This document shows, piece by piece, positions 58,338-64,000 of a stretch of 64,000 nucleotides of DNA. Source of the stretch: Hamadaea tsunoensis DSM 44101. Its GTDB lineage: Bacteria > Actinomycetota > Actinomycetes > Mycobacteriales > Micromonosporaceae. The DNA lies in contig NZ_AUAX01000005.1 of assembly GCF_000428945.1 (NCBI RefSeq), positions 372,001 through 436,000 of the forward strand, in the 5' to 3' direction. How positions within the stretch are numbered: position 1 is the first letter of the stretch; each line of letters opens with the position of its first letter. The translations under genes were made by a program, and so were the position numbers. The notes under the pieces are model-generated. The model searched no databases. It saw only the letters and a list, made by a program, of their open reading frames with translations, and was not told the origin of the DNA.

Positions 58338-59159
58338 CTAGGAGATCACGCGGTGCGGGTGCGTATAGACGTTCATGCTGTCTCCACGCAGGAATCCGAC
58401 CAGCGTCTGGCCGGCCGCGTCGGCCAGCTCCACCGCGAGTGAGCTGGGCGCCGACACCGCGGCGACCACGCTGATCCCGGCCATCCACGCCTTCTGCGTC
58501 AGCTCGAACCCGGCCCGCCCGGACAGCATCAGCACCGTGCCCGCGAGCGGCAGCCGGCCGTCCTTCAGCGCCCAGCCCACCAGCTTGTCCACCGCGTTGT
58601 GCCGGCCCACGTCCTCGCGCGCCGCGAGCAGCTCGCCGTCCGCCGTGAACAATGCCGCCGCGTGCAGTCCGCCTGTACGCGCGAACGCCCGCTGGGCCGG
58701 CCGCAGCTTGTCCGGCAGTCCCACGAGGACGGCCGCGTCCACGGTCACCGGGTCGGCGCGTACGTCGAAGCGGGAACGCGTACGGATGGCGTCGATGCTC
58801 GCCTTGCCGCACACGCCGCACGAGCTGGTCGTGTAGAAGTTCCGTTCGGCCGTCGGATCGGGCGCGGGCACGTGCGGCGCGAGCACCACGTCCACGACGT
58901 TGTAGGTGTTCGGCGTCTCCGCTCCGGCGCACAGCTGGGCCGTGTACACGTCCTCGGCCGTCGTGATCACGCCCTCGGTGAGCAGGAAGCCGAGGGCGAG
59001 ATCGATCTCGTCGCCGGGCGTGCGCATGGTGACGGCGAGGGGCTTCTTGCCGACCCGGATCTCCAGCGGTTCCTCGCCGGCGAGCAGGTCGCCTCTGGTC
59101 TGCGGAGTTCCGCCGACGGTGACGCGCGTGACGGGACGGCGTACGGTGACCCGGCTCAT
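58338..59159 (-). CDS. fdhD: FdhD sulfur-carrier/insertase for formate dehydrogenase
   Basis: 273 residues from ATG 59159. The active cysteines lie in [10 protein letters not shown] (C114 and C117), and 'EEPLEIRV', '[17 protein letters not shown]', '[18 protein letters not shown]' and '[12 protein letters not shown]' are family blocks. FdhD passes sulfur from IscS to the molybdenum cofactor before its insertion into formate dehydrogenase. It overlaps the oxidoreductase gene by 4 bases (ATGA), so the two are made together. Confidence 0.96.
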   Translation of the reverse strand: MSRVTVRRPVTRVTVGGTPQTRGDLLAGEEPLEIRVGKKPLAVTMRTPGDEIDLALGFLLTEGVITTAEDVYTAQLCAGAETPNTYNVVDVVLAPHVPAPDPTAERNFYTTSSCGVCGKASIDAIRTRSRFDVRADPVTVDAAVLVGLPDKLRPAQRAFARTGGLHAAALFTADGELLAAREDVGRHNAVDKLVGWALKDGRLPLAGTVLMLSGRAGFELTQKAWMAGISVVAAVSAPSSLAVELADAAGQTLVGFLRGDSMNVYTHPHRVIS

Positions 59160-61417
59160 GGCGCCGCGCAGGGTTCGAGCCGCACGATGATCTGCTTCGA
59201 GACCGGGGTGTTCGACTCGGCCGCGGTGGAGTCCAGCGGCACGAGCACGTTCGCCTCCGGGAAGTACGCCGCGGCACAGCCCCGCGCGGTCGGGTACGCG
59301 ATCACCCGGAACTGGTGCGCCGTCCGCTCCGACCCGTCGACCCACTCGGAGACGACGTCCACATAGGATCCGTCGCGTACGCCGAGGGCATCCAGGTCGT
59401 CGGGGCTCACGAAGACCACCCGGCGACCCTGCTTGACCCCGCGGTAGCGGTCGTCGAGCCCGTAGATCGTGGTGTTGTACTGGTCGTGGCTGCGCATGGT
59501 CTGCAGGATCAGCCGGCCCGGCGGGACGTCGATCGTCGCTAGTGGACTGACCGTGAAGTGCGCCTTGCCGTCCGACGTCGCGAACGTACGCGAGTCCCGC
59601 GGCGGATGCGGCAGCGTGAACCCGCCCGGCACGGCGACCCGCGCCTCGAAGTCGGCGAACCCTGGCACGTGCGCGGCGATCAGTTCGCGGATCGCCCGGT
59701 AATCCGCCTGCCACGTACGCCACGGCAGCGCGTCGCCGAGCAGCCGTTCGGCGATGCCGCAGATGATGGCCACCTCGGAACGCAGCTCGGGCGAGGCCGG
59801 TTCGAGCGATCCTTGCGACGAGTGCACGGCCGACATCGAGTCCTCGACCGTCACGAACTCCCCTTTGTCGAACTCCGTACGCCCCAGGCAGGGCAGGATC
59901 AGCGACACCTCGCCGGGCACCACGTGCGACCGGTTGAGCTTGGTGGACACGTGCACGGTCAGGTCGCAGGCGGCCAGGGCGGCCTCGGTGACCGGGGTGT
60001 CGGGCGTGGCCGCCGCGAAGTTGCCGCCGACCGCCACGAACACCTTCGCGTGCCCGTCGCGCATCGCCCGGATCGCCTCGACCGTGTCCAGCCCCTTCTC
60101 CACCGGCATCGCCACGCCGAGGCTGGCCCCGAGCTTCGGCACCCAGGCCGGCGGCTCGTGCCAGATCCCCATGGTCCGGTCGCCCTGGACGTTGGAGTGG
60201 CCGCGTACCGGGCACAGGCCGGCACCGGGTTTGCCGATCATCCCGCGCAGGAGCTGCACGTTCACGATCTCGCGGATCGTCGCCACGGCGTCGCGCTGCT
60301 GCGTCAGGCCCATCGCCCAGCACACGATCGTCGCCGGGCTGCCCGCGAACGCCCGGGCCGCCCGCTCGATCTCGCTGCGCCGCAGCCCGGTCGCCCGCTC
60401 GACCTCGGGCCAGTCCACCGTGGTACGCGCGGCCGCGTACTCGTCGAAGCCCTGCGCGTACGCGGAGATGAAGTCCTGGTCGAGCGCGCCCCAGCTGAGT
60501 AGGAGGTGACCGATGGCCTGGAAGAGGGCGAGGTCGCCGCCGAGGCGGATCTGGAGGAACTGGTCGGCCAGCGGCGTGCCCTTGCCGACGTAGCCGCCGG
60601 GCTTCTGGGGGTTGCGGAAGTTCATCAGCCCGGCCTCGGGCAGCGGGTTGATCGCGATGATCCGCGCGCCGCTCTTCTTGGCCTTCTCCAGCGCGGTGAG
60701 CATGCGCGGGTGGTTGGTGCCGGGGTTCTGGCCGACGATGACCAGCAGTTTCGCCTCGTGGATGTCGTCGAGGGTGACCGACCCCTTGCCGATGCCGATG
60801 GTGCTGGACAGGGCGGTGCCGGAGGACTCGTGGCACATGTTCGAGCAGTCCGGCAGGTTGTTCGTCCCGTACGCCCGCGCCAGCAGCTGGTAGAGGAACG
60901 CGGCCTCGTTCGACGTACGCCCCGACGTGTAGAACAGCGCCTCGTCCGGCCGCCCGCCCCGCAGCCGGTCCGCGACCACGTCGAACGCCTCGTCCCAGGA
61001 GACCGGGGTGTAGTGCCCGGCGCCGGCCCGGCGGATCATCGGCGAGGTGAGGCGGCCCTGCTGGCCCAGCCAGTAGTCCGTCTTCGCGGCCAGCTCGGAG
61101 ATCGCGTACCGGGCGAAGAACTCGGGGGTGATCCGCCGGAGCGTGGCCTCCTCGGCGACGGCCTTCGCGCCGTTCTCGCAGAACTCGGCGTGCGGCCGCT
61201 GTTCCGGCGCCGGTTCGGGCCAGGCGCAGCCGGGGCAGTCGAACCCGCCGGCCTGATTGATCTTGAGAAGGGTGAGTGTGGTGCGGCGTACGCCCATCTG
61301 GGCCAGGCCGGCCCGCAGGCCGTGCGTGACTCCGCCCAGCCCGGCGGCCGAGGTCATCGGCTTGCCGACCCGGGGGTGGCGTTCGTCGGGGTCCTCGACG
61401 GGCGGCTTGCGTGCCAT
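59156..61417 (-). CDS. FdhF-type molybdopterin oxidoreductase (YdeP/TIGR01701 group)
   Basis: 753 residues. '[12 protein letters not shown]' near residue 60 is the N-terminal Fe-S region of this group, followed by '[28 protein letters not shown]', the molybdopterin half with '[22 protein letters not shown]' (in parts: [14 protein letters not shown]), '[12 protein letters not shown]', and the C-terminal molydop_binding domain ('[20 protein letters not shown]'). The group is cytosolic, related to formate dehydrogenase H, and depends on FdhD; real substrates are uncertain. No NADH-linked subunits are encoded here. Confidence 0.92.
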   Translation of the reverse strand: MARKPPVEDPDERHPRVGKPMTSAAGLGGVTHGLRAGLAQMGVRRTTLTLLKINQAGGFDCPGCAWPEPAPEQRPHAEFCENGAKAVAEEATLRRITPEFFARYAISELAAKTDYWLGQQGRLTSPMIRRAGAGHYTPVSWDEAFDVVADRLRGGRPDEALFYTSGRTSNEAAFLYQLLARAYGTNNLPDCSNMCHESSGTALSSTIGIGKGSVTLDDIHEAKLLVIVGQNPGTNHPRMLTALEKAKKSGARIIAINPLPEAGLMNFRNPQKPGGYVGKGTPLADQFLQIRLGGDLALFQAIGHLLLSWGALDQDFISAYAQGFDEYAAARTTVDWPEVERATGLRRSEIERAARAFAGSPATIVCWAMGLTQQRDAVATIREIVNVQLLRGMIGKPGAGLCPVRGHSNVQGDRTMGIWHEPPAWVPKLGASLGVAMPVEKGLDTVEAIRAMRDGHAKVFVAVGGNFAAATPDTPVTEAALAACDLTVHVSTKLNRSHVVPGEVSLILPCLGRTEFDKGEFVTVEDSMSAVHSSQGSLEPASPELRSEVAIICGIAERLLGDALPWRTWQADYRAIRELIAAHVPGFADFEARVAVPGGFTLPHPPRDSRTFATSDGKAHFTVSPLATIDVPPGRLILQTMRSHDQYNTTIYGLDDRYRGVKQGRRVVFVSPDDLDALGVRDGSYVDVVSEWVDGSERTAHQFRVIAYPTARGCAAAYFPEANVLVPLDSTAAESNTPVSKQIIVRLEPCAAP

Positions 61418-61494
61418 AACGGCAGCCTAGCCCGGCCGGACGCACTGTGTACGCGCCGGTGCGGGCCAGGCCGCCGTCAAGGGCTCGCCCGGTT

Positions 61495-61881
61495 TCAGGA
61501 TTTGCTGGGCGTGCCGAAGGCGAGGTTCACCACCCAGCTGATCAGGCCGACGATGATCGCGCCCCAGAACGCCGCCCAGAAGCCGTTCACGTGGAACGGG
61601 ATGTTGAGCTGGTCGCAGAGCCAGCTGACCAGCAGGAACAGCAGGGCGTTGACCACGAGTGCGATCAGGCCGAGGGTCAGCACGTAGAAGATGCAGCCCA
61701 CCACGTGCAGGATCGGTTTCAGGATCGCGTTGACGAGGCCGAAGATCAGGGCGACGCCGAGGTACGTGAGCACCTTCTTGACGTTGTTGTCGGTCGTCAC
61801 CTCGATCCCGTCGACGAGCGCGGTCGCGAGCCACAGCCCGCCCGCGGTGACGAGCAATCGGACGAGGAATCCCATGCTCAC
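61495..61881 (-). CDS. phage-holin-4 superfamily small membrane protein
   Basis: 128 residues (GTG 61881 or ATG 61875). Four hydrophobic segments with '[20 protein letters not shown]' and '[19 protein letters not shown]', the pattern of the DUF/phage-holin family IV (YvlD-like) proteins. Chromosomal members are not phage-derived; their role in the membrane is unknown. Stands alone downstream-convergent to no gene. Confidence 0.85.
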   Translation of the reverse strand: MSMGFLVRLLVTAGGLWLATALVDGIEVTTDNNVKKVLTYLGVALIFGLVNAILKPILHVVGCIFYVLTLGLIALVVNALLFLLVSWLCDQLNIPFHVNGFWAAFWGAIIVGLISWVVNLAFGTPSKS

Positions 61882-62004
61882 GATCGTGCCGGAAACACGG
61901 CGTACGCGAGGCGAAATGTCGCAGTTGGACGGCCCGCATTACAGATAGGCCTCATCGGCGCTCTTCGGTATTGACGGACGTTGTCGGCACTGGTACCAAC
62001 GTTT

Positions 62005-62023
62005 GTTAAGCAACTTGTCTAAC
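62005..62023. promoter_or_regulatory. operator-like dyad upstream of the sugar ABC operon
   Basis: GTTAAGCAACTTGTCTAAC is an imperfect 19-bp dyad (GTTA...TAAC arms), AT-rich, 22 bases before the binding-protein start. The pattern resembles ROK or DeoR/GntR-type operators of sugar uptake genes. Confidence 0.5.
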
Positions 62024-62045
62024 TATCTGCTTTCCGTAGGACGGA

Positions 62046-63362
62046 ATGGAGTTCGGCATGTCGGCAAACGGAATGGGCGGCGTCTCGCGCCGGGGTCTGC
62101 TCGCGGGCGGGATCGGCGCGGCCGCGCTCGCCGCCGCGGGCTGTGACGTCGGCGGGGGCGGGGCCGACTCGGGCGGCGCGGGCACCGGCGAAGGCAAGAT
62201 CACGGCACTGTTCATGCAGCAGGCGGGCTACTCGGAGGACGACATCCGGGGAATGACGGCGGACTTCGCGAAGGCGTACCCCAAGATCACGGTCGAGCCG
62301 ACGTTCGTCGCGTACGAGGCGCTGCACGACAAGATCGTCGCGGCCGCCCCGGCGGGCACGTACGACGTCGTCCTCATCGATGTCATCTGGCCGGCCGAGT
62401 TCGGCAGCAAGAAGATCGTCACCGACGTCACCGCGCAGTTCCCGGCGGCGTGGAAGACGGACATGCTCGGCGGCGCCCTCACGACCGCCGAGTACCAGAA
62501 CAAGTTCTACGGCGTTCCGTGGATCCTGGACACCAAGTACCTGTTCCACAACACCGAGATGCTCGGCAAGGCCGGTGTCGACGCCGCGTCGCTGTCCACG
62601 TGGGACGGCGTCCTGGCGGCGGCCACGAAGATCAAGAACGCCGGCCTGGTCAAGTACCCGCTGATCTGGAGCTGGAAGCAGGCCGAGGCGCTCATCTGCG
62701 ACTACACGCAGTTGCTCGGCGCGTTCGGCGGCAAGTTCCTCTCCGACGACTTCCAGTCGACGGCATTCGCCACCGGCGGCGGTCTCGACGCGCTCAAGTG
62801 GATGAAGAAGACCCTCGACGACGGGCTGACCAACCCCAACTCGATGGAGTCGCTGGAGGAGGACGTCCGCAAGACGTTCTCCGAGGGCGGCGCGGCGATG
62901 GCCCTCAACTGGACCTACATGTTCAACGCCGCCAACGACCCGGCCCAGTCGAAGGTGGCCGGCAAGGTCGACGTGCTGCCCACGCCGGCGGGCTCGGCGG
63001 GCGCCCCCGGCGTCAACGGCTCGATGGCGCTGTGCGTGACCGGCGGCAGCAAGAACCAGAAGGCGGCCTGGACCTACATCTCCTACCTGACCGGCGCCGA
63101 CGTCCAGAACAAGTACGCCAAGAGCAGCCTGCCCTGCTGGGCGAAGTCCTACGACGACCCTGCCGTGCTGTCGGTGGCCCCGAAGATGGTCCCGGCGGCC
63201 AAGAAGGAGCTGGCGAACCTGATCTCCCGGCCGGAGGTGCCCCGGTACAACGAGATCAGCCAGATCCTGCAGGCCGAGGTGCAGAACGCGCTGCTCGGCC
63301 GCAAGACCCCGGAGAAGGCCCTCGCCGACGCGGCGGACCAGGCGAAGTCGCTCTTGTCGTGA
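62046..63362 (+). CDS. extracellular sugar-binding lipoprotein of an ABC transporter
   Basis: 438 residues (ATG 62046 after AGGACGGA, or ATG 62058 after GGAG). The N-terminus has a twin-arginine-type SRRGLLAGG stretch and lipobox 'LAAAGC' (Cys about 33), then a family-1 solute-binding fold ('FMQQAGYSEDDIRGMTADFAKAYPKITVE', 'YGVPWILDTKYLFHNTEML', 'VNGSMALCVTGGSKNQKAAWTYI'). It captures a sugar or oligosaccharide and hands it to the permease that starts in its last codon. The sugar cannot be predicted. Confidence 0.92.
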   Translation: MEFGMSANGMGGVSRRGLLAGGIGAAALAAAGCDVGGGGADSGGAGTGEGKITALFMQQAGYSEDDIRGMTADFAKAYPKITVEPTFVAYEALHDKIVAAAPAGTYDVVLIDVIWPAEFGSKKIVTDVTAQFPAAWKTDMLGGALTTAEYQNKFYGVPWILDTKYLFHNTEMLGKAGVDAASLSTWDGVLAAATKIKNAGLVKYPLIWSWKQAEALICDYTQLLGAFGGKFLSDDFQSTAFATGGGLDALKWMKKTLDDGLTNPNSMESLEEDVRKTFSEGGAAMALNWTYMFNAANDPAQSKVAGKVDVLPTPAGSAGAPGVNGSMALCVTGGSKNQKAAWTYISYLTGADVQNKYAKSSLPCWAKSYDDPAVLSVAPKMVPAAKKELANLISRPEVPRYNEISQILQAEVQNALLGRKTPEKALADAADQAKSLLS

Positions 63363-64000
63363 CCGGATTCCTGCGCAGGGGACGGGTGGCGCTGCTCGCG
63401 TACGCGCTGCTCGTCCCGGCCGCCCTGGTCGTCTTCGGGGTGGTGCTCTACCCAGCCGGCCGGGCGCTGGTGATCTCGTTCTTCGACGTGGACAGCCCGT
63501 TCCCCGGCGCGTACCCCTTCGTGGGGTTGAAGAACTACGCGGACATCCTGACCGGGGCGCGGTTCTGGACCGCGGCGCAGCACACGCTGTACTTCACGCT
63601 GGCCTCGACGACGCTGGAGGTGGTGCTGGGCCTCGGCCTGGCCCACCTGCTGGCGGCGCCGATCCGGCTGCGGTGGCTGTTTCGCGGCATCGTGATCCTG
63701 CCGTGGGCGCTGCCGACGATCGTCAACGGCGCGATGTGGCGCTGGATCCTCAACGCGGAGTACGGCGCGCTCAACGCCCTGCTCACCCAGCTGCACGTGC
63801 AGGGCGACTACCGCTCGTGGCTCGGCTCCGACCCGTTCGTGGCGCTCAACATGGTGGTGGTCGCCGACGTCTGGAAGAACACGTCGCTGGTGGCGTTCTT
63901 CCTGCTGGCCGGCCTACAGACGATCCCGGGCGACCTGCTGGAGGCGGCCCGCATCGACGGGGCCGGCCCGGTACGCGCCTTCCTGCGGGTCACGCTGCCG
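63359..64000 (+). CDS. sugar ABC transporter permease (MalF type), partial
   Basis: 214 residues are visible before the right edge. GTG 63359 overlaps the binding-protein stop (GTGA). Five transmembrane helices are seen: 'LLAYALLVPAALVVFGVVLYP', 'TLYFTLASTTLEVVLGLGLAHLL', 'GIVILPWALPTIVNGAMW' (quoted separately), and more. The cytoplasmic EAA loop 'EAARIDGAGPVRAFLRVTLP' at the very end contacts the ATPase. A second permease normally follows. Confidence 0.93.
   Translation, partial: MTGFLRRGRVALLAYALLVPAALVVFGVVLYPAGRALVISFFDVDSPFPGAYPFVGLKNYADILTGARFWTAAQHTLYFTLASTTLEVVLGLGLAHLLAAPIRLRWLFRGIVILPWALPTIVNGAMWRWILNAEYGALNALLTQLHVQGDYRSWLGSDPFVALNMVVVADVWKNTSLVAFFLLAGLQTIPGDLLEAARIDGAGPVRAFLRVTLP

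Noticed and set aside
61495-61881. Prophage, from the holin-like gene
   Set aside because: No endolysin, capsid, terminase or integrase is near; this holin-family group is common as stand-alone chromosomal genes.

Overview
The window is about 72% GC by eye, uses GTG and ATG starts, is densely packed with overlapping operons, and carries actinobacterial marker families (AdnAB, mycoredoxin, WhiB7, UvrD2, DUF397/DUF5753, DUF5679). The GTACGC-rich codon context, the S-adenosyl methyltransferase of the DUF574 type and the Tad locus with a LysM membrane protein fit the Micromonosporaceae (Actinoplanes/Micromonospora relatives). That placement is an inference; no 16S gene is present.

Left part (1-30.4 kb) is chromosomal core. 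It keeps, with insertions, the gene order known from Mycobacterium tuberculosis Rv3202c-Rv3193c: adnA, adnB, nudC, mycoredoxin, uvrD2, whiB7, an ABC1/AarF-type kinase, a ThiF-like protein, a DUF5679 zinc-ribbon protein, a DUF2342 metalloprotease-like protein, a PDZ-Lon protease and a UPF0182 membrane protein. Inserted between these are a subtilase-like protein that has lost its catalytic residues, an FAD-binding protein with a palindromic operator, an M16 peptidase pair coupled to nudC, an ArsR-MFS pair, and an XRE/DUF5753 regulator. whiB7 has a classic attenuator: a translated leader ORF, a strong terminator, and a competing antiterminator arm inside the leader ORF.

30.4-45.8 kb is accessory and regulatory. 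It starts with tRNA-Ala(GGC); the last bases of the tRNA plus flank are repeated exactly 1.6 kb downstream, after a DUF998-TetR pair. Then come a DHFR-like protein, a MarR-DHA2 efflux pair, a PadR regulator coupled to a signal-peptidase-like protein lacking its Ser/Lys dyad, a secreted HAF-repeat protein, a three-gene two-component operon, a DUF574 methyltransferase, an XRE-DUF5753/DUF397 pair, a degenerate GGDEF protein and a NYN-domain protein.

45.9-56.5 kb is a Tad-type pilus locus. A divergent prepilin peptidase faces one tightly overlapped operon: lipoprotein, Gly-rich secreted protein, SAF/CpaB-like, TadZ-like, TadA ATPase, TadB, TadC, a small pilin-like protein, three TadE/TadG-like pseudopilins and a LysM membrane protein. 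Two copies of one palindromic repeat family sit in convergent gaps at its two ends.

56.7-64 kb holds a secreted S15/CocE-type hydrolase, an fdhD/molybdopterin oxidoreductase operon, a small membrane protein, and the start of a sugar ABC transporter (binding protein plus first permease, cut by the window end).
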